NCBI GenBank assembly: GCA_016647705.1
Contig: CM028328.1
Coordinates: 39,966,501-40,030,500 of the forward strand
DNA length: 64,000 bases
DNA from: Eucommia ulmoides
Lineage: Eukaryota; Streptophyta; Magnoliopsida; Garryales; Eucommiaceae
Direction: 5' to 3'
The translations under genes were made by a program, and so were the position numbers. The notes below the pieces were generated by a model. It ran no database searches. It had not been told where the DNA came from and was given only the letters and a program-made list of their open reading frames with translations. Shown piece by piece: positions 1 to 12,281 of the stretch. Position 1 is the first letter of the stretch, and each line of letters opens with the position of its first letter.

Positions 1-240
1 TAAATTTAACGTTACAAAATTATATTATAAATAGATAGTTGAAAAGTCATTTGGAGACAAAGGGAAAAAAAAACCCGATTAGCAATAGATGCTTACAATC
101 AAACAAAAGTTTAGCCTAAACAAGTTTGAGGTCACACAGTCAGTCCAACGACTGTGTCACTTAGCGTTCTATTTCCTTTTACCGAGTTGACCATTATTTC
201 CTCTTCCTTTCCCATACTCTCTAGGAGGGAATTCATAGAA

Positions 241-1660
241 AAAATGGCTCCTAACAAGGAGGGTATAAACATGAGTCAACTTGAAAGTTTGCAAGGGGAG
301 AGTTCCCAAAATCAGAGCAACTCTTTGCCACGTGAACAAGATCCTCTGAATCCCATGGGTAATGAACCAATGCCTGATGCCAATGCCCGTAGAACCCATC
401 AATCTGGTAGGAATTGCTGACATTGCCACCTCTATGCAACAACCAACATGGCATTGATTTAGGCATTGAATGCCATTTGTGAAGCTAGCCACCTAGTCCT
501 GGGACCAACCCTCTTGGGTAACAGCCCTAACGGTGCACCAGGTTACCCAAATCCTGGCGTCTTGATCGATCATGGCATCGAACAATTGCAACAACCAAAG
601 GTTAACAGGCTTGCTAGTGAGCAATATCCGCTACCTCAAATGAAGCCTTTAGTTGTGCAATCACCCGTTCTGCCAAGCTTTGAATTTGCTACACTAAAAG
701 AGTTGAAGGCTCTTCTCCAGGGGCCCTTGTTTTTCACTAGTGATTTTGACTTCCGACCAAAATACTCGGAAGCTATTTATCGCGATCTGCATCCGAGTGA
801 TTTCAAGCCCCCAAAATTCCACATTTACGATGGAAAATCTGGAAATCCCAAGGAGCACGTAAGTCACTTCGTTGATGCATTGGGAATGCATGGTAGTGAT
901 CCTAACATCAGACTCAAATATTCTCAAAATCGCTGACCAATCATGCCTACAATTGGTACGAAAAACTTATGGCTGGATCCATTTTATCATGGGAAGACCT
1001 GAATGCCTGTATTTATGCCAAATTTGTTCCAAGCTGAGCAAGACTCATTGTTAACTCTTACCAAAGAAATCCAGAGACTGGGCGAAGATACCGCCTTGTA
1101 TCTTTCTCGCTTCCACAATCTAGCATTGGACTGTCATGAGTCAATCTATGAAAGCCTCTTAGTGCATGTGTGCATCAAATGCATGAGAGAATACAAATTG
1201 CATCTCATCAACCTCGAACTTTCGACATTCAAATGCCTTGCCGATACTGCTTGCAAACTCAATGAGATAGTTCTTATTCCTCAACCACCGTCGACAAATA
1301 ATTCTAGGAGGAACCCGACATTGGTCACAAGCCTGTCATTACTGCGGCCATGCGGTTGAAACGACGGGCGGATCATCTGGTAAGGGATAGAAACCAACGC
1401 CAGCGGGAAGACCCACCTAGGTTCCTTTGCGGCGTGCCTAAGGTTGAAATATTATTAGTTAACTGGGTCAAATATGGAGAAATCGCGTTGCCACCAATGG
1501 AGAAAGTACCAACGCGTGAGGAACAAGCGCGGGGGATGCATTTTTCTTTGCATCGCAACATAACACACAACACGAAGTAATGTCGGACTCTCCAACGAAT
1601 ACTCAAAAAGCGTCTCCAAGACCGAGACATCCGGTTGAAAGGCCAAGCCAACGTGACTGA
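241..1660 (+). mobile_element. Degenerate Ty3/gypsy gag region
   Basis: Translation gives a gag-like protein broken over several frames. It starts near ATG 244, runs through a Gln/Pro/Asn-rich leader, and reaches a capsid-like core at about 790-910 whose residues PPKFHIYDGKSGNPKEH match the conserved 'PKF..Y.G...P..H' start of plant Ty3 gag. The frame shifts near 930, and the rest of the core continues in the frame at 1003-1360 (a stretch around 'EDTALYLSRFHNLALDC'). A last gag-like stretch lies at 1540-1640. At least three frame changes and several stops show it is dead. No flanking LTRs are visible; the left part may lie beyond the window. The family is recognised from pattern; the lineage (Tat or Athila side) is not certain. 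Confidence 0.7.
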
Positions 1661-2830
1661 ACAACCATTCTCTCAACATGATTAACCTCCGCCCATGCTT
1701 ATGGTGTCCTTCCATGACGAAGAAACTAGATAGAATAATAAATGTCAAATGGAGAAAATACATTTGTACTTTGAGAAAAATCATTTGCTATCCAATTCAA
1801 TTTTTACGTTATTGCAAAATACAACATTGTACTCAAGATGATGATGAATTTTGAGGAAAAAAAAATCTCTTCGCTCAGACGATGTTAACACCGTTGAGCA
1901 TCACCAAATTTCGGTACTGGCGTTTCTGCCTGATCATCACCGCTCCGCCGACCGGTGGCCAAATCAAAAGTTTCCAAGGCTATCCAACATTCGAGATAGA
2001 GTCAGGTTTTGCTGAATAACTCCATCGATCCTTATGGAAAATCCTGTTGATCAAGTTGCACATTGCCCAACTGACGGTGGATCCTCCAAATATTGATTTA
2101 GTTGTGTCTCCCTCCGAGAAAGACTTGATTCCCGTTGAAAAAGGTTATGACTATCTCAAAGAATTCATGGATCTCTAGGATCAACCAATGTAATCGAGCA
2201 CCTAGTATAACTGGTTGTGCAACTTTCCCACCAAGGGACCTATGTGCTCCAGAAATGCCCAGTCCTGCCTCGTGTGTTGCATTTGCGTATTAGTCGTTTT
2301 CGCCATGGAAGTTGAGAGGAGACGAGGAGATTTGGTAAGTCGCTACGTCTAAAGCAACACATCGATTTGCTAGGTTCAAATGGAGCCAACCAAGCGCAGA
2401 ATGGTGGTCCGATTATATCTCCACCAAAATGCAACATGCCCTGTCAAGGCAGGAAACCACCGTCATGGTACACAGGCCTCATCATATAGGGATTGCGCAT
2501 CATGATCATCTGATGGAGCCAATCCCATGAACAAATCAGAAACGATACAGGAGAGACGTTTCTATTGCTACCAAATCCGCCCGGCCGAGTTGTGTCAGCA
2601 CTGAGATGAATTGCTAACGCAAAGGTTGACTTGCAAGTTTCAAAGTTTACCATGTGGGCCCATTCCTGAGTCTGAACCGCATGCTCCTTTTGAGAAAAGA
2701 TAAGGAAGGCAAATATAAAGTAATGCCCTACGATCACCACAAAGCGGGCCTCAAATACAACACAATGAAAAACGAAAGGTATGTACTTTCCTAACAAGTT
2801 GCGGAGTCAGACTAGCACAGGGGGCCAAAT
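1661..2830 (+). other. Degenerate tail of the left retroelement
   Basis: No open reading frame of note. Short + strand stretches look like broken retroelement polyprotein (for example an Arg/Gly/Pro-rich piece near 2240-2480), but no protease, reverse transcriptase or integrase motif can be read. It is probably the 3' continuation of the gag remnant before it, ending before about 2830. Nothing else is recognised. Confidence 0.35.
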
Positions 2831-3892
2831 GTGCAAGGTATCAAAAAAAGAAGTGAAAAAGGTAATTTCCTATTAGATGCCTCAATTAAAGAGAAGTAAT
2901 AACCACAAAGACAGTGCCTACTATTTAAGATTGAGAAAAGTTTGAAAATTAAACCAGAAATAATATTCAGAGAAGTTTGTTATCAGTGAATGATAAACCA
3001 GAAGTGTATAATTGTGTGAAAGAACAGGAAAAAAGAAGCACATGCGCAATCAGATCAATGTAAATAATTGACGCTGGAAAGGGAGACTTGTGGCCTTTGT
3101 TCCTTTGTTCAGAGTCTTCAAACCTGATTTGCCATTTTTGTTCGACATACATAGAATGTGGAGAGAAAGGAAAGATAGAAAAATTTAATGAAAAGGTCAA
3201 ATCACGGAACAAATGTGAGGAAAAAAAATTACTGGATTTCTATTGATGGAATTTGATTGTCGTCATCAGAAAAATGGAGACTGGTCGGCCAACTTCAATG
3301 CTGGGGTAGAATGAAGGACGAAGGTGAAAAGTCTGTTGCCTTAGTACTGGTTAAATAAAGTCTAGAGATTGCAGGAGACAGCTGAATCCATTGACTGTGG
3401 GTGTGCGGCTTGCGATGGCCTGGTTGAGTGGAAGGCGGTTGCGGTAGGTGGTCTTTTGGATTTGGAGTGTTTGACACTGACAAAGAAGAATTCGGAAAAA
3501 AAGGGAAGGGGAAAAAGGAAAAGAAAGAAAATGGTTTATTTTATTGATTTGATCGTTTTGTCCTTTAAATAATGGTCAAATGCATTGGACGTGATTTATT
3601 CTGTCCATCTTTAACTGTTTGTTAGGTTTTGGATCTATTAGAAGTGTAAGTAGAAACTTCTGGGTTGATGAAATTGAAACCACATGGACTAATTAGACAC
3701 CTACCCCAAACTTTTAAGGGTAAAAAGTCATTTCCCCTAAAAAATTCCAAAAATCAAATGGGAGCATTCCAAATCATTTGTAAGTCAAAAGTGCATTTAG
3801 TTTTAATATTTTTTGCAATATAACAGTTACTTGGTTTATTCTCTGTTTTTATTCTTTGTTTCTCAATTCTTTTTGTTGTTTTTGTTATCTAG
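2831..3892. other. Intron-like DNA upstream of the S-acyltransferase exons
   Basis: AT-rich sequence without a supported gene. It ends in a pyrimidine-rich tract and the acceptor 'tttgttatctag' at 3881-3892, directly before coding sequence. I looked for the preceding exon of the S-acyltransferase (the one ending in a Leu-Leu-Ile-Lys-Lys-type segment) and did not find it. Confidence 0.55.
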
Positions 3893-5919
3893 GACATTAC
3901 AACCTATGAGTATGTTGTGGCAATGAGAACCATGGGCGAGTCGCCTCCAGGAGCATTTATAGATGAGGCAATGGAGAATATTTTATACTCCCCAACAGGT
4001 TCCGCTACAACTGGTTTCAGTGGTGGAAGTTCCTTAGGTCTGCAGTACAAAGGAGCATGGTGCACCCCACCTAGGGTGTTTGTGGATTATCAGGTACCAT
4101 TTTTACTAGTGCAAATTGCACTTCCTTTTTTATTCACTTAAACCTTTTTTTATAAGACATAGCTGGTTAACCCCTTATACCTGGACATTCTACTTATAAC
4201 CTCCTCATAGTATAGACTGAGGTGATAGGCTAGCAGAAATTGTTAAATTTGAAAGAAATTATGATGCACAAGCCAAAAATGCACGGATTTTGCCCTTGAA
4301 TAAAAGCTGGACAAAAATATTCTTCCTATTGATATTTTGGGGTAGGGCTATTAACACTCATATAATCAACTACACTTTCCATTAAAAAATAAGGGTTTAT
4401 ACCATTTACCTCCCCTGTCCTTTTGCACTAAATCAGATATTTCCCCTGTCCTTTTGCAAATATCAGTCAGCCCCTTTATCATTTTGGTCAAAGGCCACTT
4501 ATCTCTCTTATTGATTAAAAATTAATAATTTTTTTATTGTAATGACAAATTTACCCTTAACTATTTAAAAATAATTAAATAATTAAAAACTAAAATACAT
4601 AAATAACCCTCTAATTTTTTTTTTTATAAACATCAAGTATCTGAAATGAAATGCTAAAGACGTGGCAATGCTAAACATCAACTCTCTCCTCTCCTTTATG
4701 GTGATCAGTCATTTTTTTTCAATGGTTACTCTCACTAGCAATCCTGCTTGTGTGCCTTTCATTTTCTTGTAGATTTGTAGATGAATATCACTAGCTAGCT
4801 ATGATGAGAAGCATGAAATGCAGATAATATTCTAATTAATGTATTAATGTATCTGTTTGGAACTGTTGAGATCAGGAAGAAGTTGCACCGCATTTACAAC
4901 CTGGAATGGTTCCTTCAACGGTTGATCCAGATGCTGCAGCAGAAAGGGGAAACAAGGTACCCAAGAAGCCTGTCCGAATCAGTGCCTGGAAACTCGCAAA
5001 ATTAGACTCAAACGAGGCCGTGAGAGCTGCAGCTAAAGCCAGGGCATCCTCATCTGTTCTACGTCCCATTGACAACCGTCCTTTACCAGATTCCGGAATG
5101 AGTTCTAGTGAGAATATGAGTGTCAGAAGCAGCATGAGCGCTGATACAGGACTAGCCAAAGATGGAAGAAATGAGTTTAGATCATCTCCTTTGAAGAACT
5201 CTTTTGCTCCAAGTCAGGGTAGCCGTGATGAATATGAAACCGGCACTCAGAGCGTGAGTAGCTTCAGCAGTCCAAGCCACATCCATGAGGCCGTAACGCT
5301 CAGCCCTCTTCCCTCGCAAAGTCATGGATTGAGCCGTCTTAGTGCATTACCAGATAGGCCCCTAATTTCTAGGGTGCCTTACCCTAATGTCAGCAACCCA
5401 CTATCCCATACTTCCTCCGGATTCGATGAGAAGATAATGCAGAAGGGCAATGCTGCTACTGATCCATTGCTGCTATCAGCTCAAGTACCGGCAACTTCTC
5501 TCCTTAGAGATGTTAAAAGAACCTCTGTTGTGTGGGACCCAGAAGCTGGCAGGTACGTGTCTGTCCCTGTGTCAAACCCTAACGCAGCATCCACCAGCAA
5601 TGTCATTGAACGGAGGAATGCCCTTACTTCTTCTTCTACTACTACTACTACCACTACTACAATCCAAGAACAATCAGCAAAATTTCCGGTGCAGAAATCG
5701 GAGAAGTTGATGTACACTGGAGGGGAGAGTATCTTTTTTGGGGGTCCGCTTCTGAATGTGCCTATTAGAAATCAAAGGGCATCTGGTTCACAAGACGGCG
5801 GCAACAGGGGAGCGTTGAGTTTGCCTAGGTTTAAGAGGGATGCTGCTAACAACCAGCTTCCTGTTTTCATTCCTGGGGGTTCTGAGCATAATCATCATCC
5901 TCCATCTGGACAGCTATGA
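3893..5919 (+). CDS. Protein S-acyltransferase (PAT19/PAT20 type), last two exons
   Basis: Two exons: 3893-4093 (67 codons, acceptor AG at 3891-3892, donor GT at 4094) and 4876-5919 (346 codons plus TGA; acceptor CAG ending 4875). The joined reading frame begins in the conserved stretch [11 protein letters not shown] and continues through [33 protein letters not shown], then [17 protein letters not shown] and [10 protein letters not shown]-like sequence, a Ser-rich tail and a basic C-terminus. This matches the cytosolic C-terminal region of Arabidopsis PAT19/PAT20, membrane enzymes that attach palmitate to cysteines of proteins. The zinc-finger DHHC-CRD domain and the four membrane helices are encoded by earlier exons that are absent here. 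The first residue of exon 1 is Asp where relatives have Gly, at a natural exon edge. A Thr-rich run (ACT repeats near 5635-5660) is slippage-prone. The gene may be complete beyond the left edge, with the gag remnant in an intron, or may be a 3' fragment. Confidence 0.85.
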
Positions 5920-6842
5920 ATTAGTGTTTCCCTATTCCTTGTTTGGATAAAAGTGTAGGCTGAAGAAACCACTAAAGGGAGCTGATTTCTGACCCTCGGG
6001 AACCTTCAGAGGCACGGTGGTGACGAGGTTCCAGTGATTTCTTCTGGTGTTGGTATTTTTCTTTCTTTCTCTTTCTATTTTTTTTGGTTGATTTTAACAC
6101 GTCAAAGCCTTGTAAATGAGATGAGGTTATGAGAACCCTTTTCGTTCTCTCTTAACTCCGAGCAACAGATTATTTCAGGAACTGTCTTTGTTTTGTTGTG
6201 CATAATTTAATCCGCTTTCTAGAGCTCTAGACTAATGATTCTAATAAGGCTGTTTCTGTGTCTTCAGTATTTCCCAAACTTGTATGGGAATTATGTCCTT
6301 GTTTTCTTTTGTTTGAGTATAACATTGGCACTGTTTGTTGAATATATATATTTTAGTTTACTTCAAAAAAAAAAAAAGAGTCTGATAATTATGAAATATC
6401 TGTGTAAAAGCATCATCTAATAAGCAATGAAGTTTGTTCTATTTTTTACCTACAATCTTTGATTTCGATACTTGGTTCAAAATAGTCGTCGAAAGTGGCG
6501 TGTTAGACCATATTAGCGGATGTTTTTCAATCTCGATACACAATTTATCAAAATAAGGCCGTCTGTCTTTTATTTAAATATTATATTTAATTGTCATGGT
6601 TGTCCAAAAGCATTCTTTAAACACTAGATCTTCGGCATCAGAACTTAAAAAATTAGTCTAGTTAACGTCCGCCATATATTTGAAACCAAAAAGATGTACA
6701 ATGGTGGTTTTTACTGAAAATCATGATACTAGTTAACGTTAACAATGATGCCGAAAAGTTTTTCTGACTGATTTGTGTTCATAAGTCCAATATCTCATCA
6801 TTCTGGACACGGATTCACTTCATCAATGAGTATCTAAACAAC
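5920..6842. other. 3' flank of the S-acyltransferase gene
   Basis: Likely 3' UTR followed by AT-rich intergenic DNA. It contains a T-rich stretch near 6060-6090 and an A-run at 6366-6379. No coding potential is supported; the short reading frame at 6235-6420 is hydrophobic low-complexity sequence. Confidence 0.5.
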
Positions 6843-6845
6843 TTA

Positions 6846-8440
6846 GGCCCCGTTTGGTTAGTGTTTCCATTTCAACTCAATTCAACCCAACTCAAAAGTT
6901 CTGAGATTGATTTTTGAGAACGCGTTTGACAATACAAAACTCAACCCAATCCAACCCAAAAAATGAAAATTAATTCTCAAAATCCTAAGGAAATGAGGCG
7001 CAAAAAAAAACTTATTTTTTTTTGTGCCCAAAAAACTCAACCCAAAGGAGAGGACACGCTCGGTATTTTCCTTATTGTTAATGAGACCTGTTCCTTCGAC
7101 TTTTGTTAGCTACACGAGTATTTTTTATTTTTTTTTTTCCATTTTTCCCTCTATGTTTTCGTCGTCGTCTTCATCCCCGCCTCCTACAGACGTCTTCGTC
7201 CTCGCCTCCTCTCCGCTTCATCATCGTCTTCATCCTCGCCTCCTCCTCTCCGCTTCGTTGTCTTCCTTCTTCGTCGTCTTCGTCTACTTTGCCGATTTTC
7301 AATTCGATTTTCGAGGAGGACACGCTCGGTATTTTCCTTATTGTTAATGAGACCTGTTCGTTCGACTTTTGTTAGCTACACGAGTATTTTTTTTTTTTTT
7401 TTCCATTTTTCCCTCTATGTTTTCGTCGTCGTCTTCATCCCCGCCTCCTACAGACGTCTTCGTCCTCGCCTCCTCCTCTCCGCTTCATCATCGTCTTCAT
7501 CCTCGCCTCCTCCTCTCCACTTCGTCGTCTTCCTTCTTCGTCGTCTTCGTCTACTTCGCCGATTTTCAATTCGATTTTCGATTTCGAAATCTCTTTCTCC
7601 AACGCTTTTGGATTTTGATTTCTTCACTTTCATTTCGATTTCTATTTTGATTTTAGATTTCGAAATGGAAATGGAAATGGAAATTGATTTTGATTTTCAT
7701 TTAGGGTTCGTCTGCTCGATTTCGCGTTCTCAAACGGTTTTGGATTTCAATTTCTTCACTTTCATTTCGATTTTAGATTTCGAAATCGAAATCGATTTTG
7801 ATTTTCATTTAGGGTTCGTCTGCTCGATTTCGCGTTCTCAAACGCTTTTGGATTTCGATTTCTATTTCGATTTTAGATTTCAATTTAGGGTTTGGCTCAA
7901 TTTCGATTTCGATTTCAATTTCAAATTCGATTTAGGGTTTGGTTCTTGGTTTCAAATCTGGTATATGCATGCTTTTTGCGTTGTTGCGTTTCGATTTAGG
8001 TTTGGTGCTGTTTGCGTTTCAAATTTGGTTTCCAATGATCTCTCGAATGTGTGTATTTCTTCTTCAGGCAGTGTTTGCGTTGTTGGTTGCTGTATTTCTT
8101 CTTCAGGTAGTGTTCTCGAATGTTATTTGCATTTCTTCTTGTTCAGGCAGTATTTGGATGATTTTGTTTGAATGATTTCATAAATTTTTTGCCAGGATGA
8201 TTTGATAAATTTTCTATTTAGATGATTTTGTTTGAATGATTTGATAATTTTTGTTTGGACGAGAAAACAATTCCATAATAATGTGATTACCAAACGTGAT
8301 TCTGTTTCTAACACAAAAAAAAAAAATTGTCGTTACTAAACGCAATTTTATTCTTAGAAGGAAACAAAATTCTTAATCCAACTCAACCCAATTCATCCTA
8401 ATTGGGTTGAGAAAAGTGGGAATACTAACCAAACGCCACC
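6846..8440. mobile_element. Harbinger/Tourist-like non-autonomous DNA transposon (1.6 kb)
   Basis: Flanked by the 3-bp duplication TTA (6843-6845 and 8441-8443). The left end reads GGCCCCGTTTGGTTAGTG and the right end, read on the - strand, GGTGGCGTTTGGTTAGTA; the inverted similarity extends through 'TTC/CCA..T..CAACCCAA' for about 40 bases. TTA target sites and GG..CGTTTGGTT ends are typical of PIF/Harbinger-derived Tourist elements. No transposase is present. The inside holds a 266-bp tandem duplication (7051-7578) and a section made of 'gatttcgatttc'-type repeats. It looks like 5'-leader and first-intron sequence from a plant gene (repeated 'tagggttcgtctgctcgatttcgcg'-like units about 108 bp apart at 7701 and 7809, and 'ttcttcttcaggcagtgtttgcg'), so host sequence may have been captured. 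Confidence 0.8.
7051..7578. repeat. Tandem duplication, 266-bp unit, two copies
   Basis: The unit starts 'aggacacgctcggtatt' at 7051 and again at 7317, an offset of 266. Each copy holds a T-run followed by a cgtcgtcttc-rich segment. The copies differ by a few substitutions and indels in the simple parts. It lies wholly inside the Harbinger-like element. Long hydrophobic or Arg-rich reading frames on both strands here come from the low-complexity sequence. Confidence 0.85.
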
Positions 8441-8635
8441 TTAGTTAACATTATCAACAAATTTGAGTTCATAAATCAAACATAGCATCAATTTAGTTAA
8501 CATTTACAATTTGTTTCATTATTGAGAATCATTCACCTTAATACCTACTCATGGAACACTTTCCATTTTCTGTTTTATTTTCTGATTTCAGCTTACCATG
8601 TGGAATGAATTCTCCAAAATTTTCTTGACCCTTCC

Positions 8636-9631
8636 TGTAATACCTAAAAATTTTATATTTTTGAAAATATTGTTTTATATTTTTAAAATTATTTTGTAAA
8701 TTTACGGTATAAATAATATTTGATAATTTTTGGAGAGGTAAGTGTAATTATTGGATTTAATATGAATCATTTTATAAATATGAGATGTTAAATGTAATTT
8801 TTAAATTCTTAATGATTAAAGAATTAATTTGTGACCGTGAAAAAAACTCAAAAAAAACAATCACATGTAGTGGCGGTGTGTGTATGTGTGTGTTCATTTA
8901 TAAAAAGAATAATAATAATAATACTATGAATTTTATATATATGTATGCCGAACAGTGGTGGGGGTTTGGATCATTATATATATAGACACACACACATAGA
9001 AAAAGTGAGATAAAGGGGTTGGTTCGGCTGCTGCTTGTTGAAGGCAGAAGGCCAAGGAAAATAAAGAATAAATAATTAATTTTTGATAGATTATTATCAA
9101 TTTCGGATTTCAGTTAGAATTTTTAACGCTTTTAATATATGTATTTAATTTTTCCCTGTATTGTGTAGTTCATGCTATTACTGTTATAATGATTATTTTT
9201 CATGAAATATTTATGAATACGGTTTATGTGAAAATTATGTGAGATACACGTTTATATGTTTATTTGGGATTTGATTGTTATGTGTTTATTCGTGGTTTGA
9301 TTAGGTACATATATTAGAGGAGTTGAAATTCTATTGAGCGTTGGCTTACAACCCCACAATTTTGATAGTAGGGCCGGTGAGAGCGAAACTACGCCAAGAA
9401 TTATATTAGAATTTCTATTTATAATAATTGTAATTAATATTTACCGTTGTAAAAATTGTTTCGATAAATTGAGTATAATTATTATTGTCGTATTGTAAAA
9501 TTTGAAGCGATAGTTATAATTGTTGCCGTAGTTGTAAAATTTCTCAGATTTATAATGGATATTCGGTTTTAGTATTAATTCTCCAAAGGAAAAAAAATCG
9601 CGTGGCAGCCTTGGAAAACTGAGTCATTACA
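8636..9631 (+). repeat. 5' LTR (996 bp) of the non-coding element
   Basis: Begins TGTAATACC and ends GTCATTACA. It contains a TATA-rich core near 8932-8985 ('atatatatgtatgccgaacag', then 'attatatatatag') that probably serves as promoter. It matches the 3' LTR along its whole length with scattered substitutions, plus a length difference in an AAT microsatellite. Confidence 0.92.
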
Positions 9632-9634
9632 AAG

Positions 9635-9646
9635 TGATATGAGAGC
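9635..9646 (+). other. Primer-binding site, initiator-Met tRNA type
   Basis: TGATATGAGAGC starts three bases after the 5' LTR. It differs at two positions from the standard plant initiator-Met primer site TGGTATCAGAGC. Confidence 0.7.
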
Positions 9647-10379
9647 GGGTTTGTCACAACCCTAGGTTTGGATTATGGTGTACCCATTACTTATAATAAA
9701 TGAAATAATACTTAAAAAAAAACTTTCGTATAACTCATTAATTCAAAAAATAAAAATAAAAAAAATGAATGACGTAATTTAAAAAAAAAAAGAAAAGAAA
9801 AAAAGGAAAAATCGATGAAAGGAGAAGACTTAATACTTACGCATCATCGTCTTCAGTTTCTTGAAGCTTTCTGGGAGATATGATAATGTGTTATGCTCAA
9901 TGGGAGATTTTGGGTGTGGGAAATATAGCAATCTAATGTTGATTTCTTAATTGTAATTTGTAAATAGTTATGTTGTGAATATGTGAATGAATCTTCATGC
10001 CCTTGCTTCATGAAGTTGTGAATAATTTTTTTTTTAATCTAATGAAGGTGTAAATTCAAGGGCAATTAAAATTTCAGAAAACATGAGGGGTACTTGGTAG
10101 GTTACGTCATTAACGTGGATTGTCACTAATATGAGATAATTTTAAAATGATTGAAAATTAATTTGATAGCAACAGCAGAACCGTATCCACACGCATAGAA
10201 TCAGGAACACAAAAATAAAAATGTTGAGATTAGAAGGCAAAGGTGCACAAATAAATATAATATGATCTGGTGCACAACATATTAACATCTTAGGTGGTGT
10301 ACAATTAATGCAACCTACCAATAGTAAATTATGTAAGACTAGGTGAGTGTCGTGCTAGTCGTGGACCATAGAATATATT

Positions 10380-11815
10380 GTTAAATTGAAAGAATCAATT
10401 TAAAGGTGTTTACTGTCTTCTATGTAAATTATCAAATTTTATTTTCGTATTAAATTAAAAAAAAAATTGATGAAAATGGACAGTTTTATAATATTAAATG
10501 GATCAAGTAAAATTTCAAAGGTGGAAAAAAATTATTTTTATTATCCTGCTATGTCCTAATTGTCTCGTCAGGAGGGCATGTCCTGTGAGATATGGATGGT
10601 CTTTACAGGAGGGCATGTCCTGTAGAACGTATGTTGATATGTTGTTGAGGCTTGATAGGAAGGCAAATCCTGCAGGTGGTTGATTATATTGTTGATATGT
10701 TGAGACTTGATAGGAGGGAAAATCCTGTAGGTGGTTGATTATGTTGTTGATATAGTAGTTTATACCATTATGTTGCTTCTACCATTGAAGATATTGAATG
10801 ACCCTAACTCTGATAGCTACCTTAAATGACACAGTTGTACAGGTTACGGTACTTTCGTAACTCCCGATCGTGAGGTAAAACGATCCTATGGTTAGTAGGA
10901 CAATATGTGTGTGATATTTTATTATATATCAAAATATTTTGATTGGTTGATTTACATGCATAATTTTATTGTGATGGTAGTTGTGAAATTTTATTTAGGC
11001 TCAGTGTGCGGTTATATTTATATTATATTTTGAAAAGTGGTGTTTGATAAATATACTTGATCTACAAATTATTTTTACATTATGAAGACCGTACATTGAT
11101 AAGGTGAATGTATTATCTTCTATATAAATTACCAAATTATATTTTTGTACTAAAATGTGAAAATAAAAGGTTTATTAAAATGAATTATTTTATAACGTGA
11201 TGTGGATTAAGTAAATTTCTAAATGCGAAAAGTGATTTTATTACCGACTATGCCATAGTCGTCTCATCAGGAGGGCATGTCCTGCGAGATATAATTGGAC
11301 CTTATAGGAGGGCATGTCCTGTAAGACGTTATGTTGTGACTTGATAAGAGGGTAAGTCCTGCAGGGTGATTGATATCTGTTGTTGTTGTTGACGATGATG
11401 ATTATCATCATGATATGGTGGTTTATACCACGTGTTGGCTCCTACCGTTGGAGATATTAAATGGCCCTGACACTGATTGCAACCTTAAAGTGTATAAATG
11501 GACAGGTTACAGGACCGTTATAACTCTCGATCGTGAGGAAAACGATCATATGGTTGACACAGAAGTATGGTGGTTTATTATATATAAGTGAGTTGACTAG
11601 TTGATATTTGAATATTCCATTTTGATAATATTTTGTTGGGATTTCGATATTGCCAAGCGAACATCTATATTTGGTTCCAAAGTCGATTTTGATAAAAACA
11701 CTTGATCCATAAATGGTTTTTGTATTATGAAAACAATACACCGATAAAATAATACAAATAGATATTGGTCCACTACTAGCAATAGGTAGAGTCAAAGAGT
11801 TATGCAATTGTTGAG
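10380..11815 (+). repeat. Internal duplication (about 660-700 bp unit) with hairpin clusters
   Basis: Two diverged tandem copies. Landmarks recur in order. Short inverted repeats 'CAGGAGGGCATGTCCTG' start at 10569 and 11268, each followed by two or three weaker versions. Next comes a 'gtggtttataccac'-like segment. Then comes the block GATCGTGAGG...ACGATC at 10866-10885 and 11529-11547. The distance is 663-699 bp because of indels. The same order of landmarks is found in the two 2.6-kb solo LTRs elsewhere in the window. Confidence 0.8.
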
Positions 11816-11969
11816 ATTATTGAGGTAGTTATTGACGATATGAAAATTTGGCCTTTTGCGATACAATAGTTGCACATGCATTAGTGTATTTTGATTCGGC
11901 AGATAAGATAATTAGTGTAATTATAAATTATTAATGTTTCGAACGAAATTTCGAAGACGAAATTTATTT

Positions 11970-11977
11970 AAGGGGGG
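11970..11977 (+). other. Polypurine tract
   Basis: AAGGGGGG followed by TAGAT, immediately upstream of the 3' LTR at 11983. This is the expected plus-strand primer for LTR retrotransposons. Confidence 0.8.
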
Positions 11978-11982
11978 TAGAT

Positions 11983-12242
11983 TGTAATACCACGAAAATT
12001 TATATTTTTGAAAATATTGTTTTATAGTTTTGAGATTGTTTTGTAAATTTCCGGTATAAATAACATTTCATAATTTTTAGGAAGATAAGTATAATTATTG
12101 GATTTAATATGAATTATTTTATAATTATAGAGTGTTAAATATAATTTTTAAATTCTTAATGATTAAAGAATCAATTTGTGACCATGAAAAAAAAAAAATA
12201 AAAATAGCCACATATAGTGGCATGTGTATGTGTGTGTTCATT

Positions 12243-12281
<39 letters not shown>

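Noticed and set aside
7341-8171. 276-codon reading frame inside the Harbinger-like element
   Set aside because: Phe/Ser/Arg-rich low-complexity translation of T-rich and cgtc-rich tandem repeats; open frames occur on both strands and in several phases.
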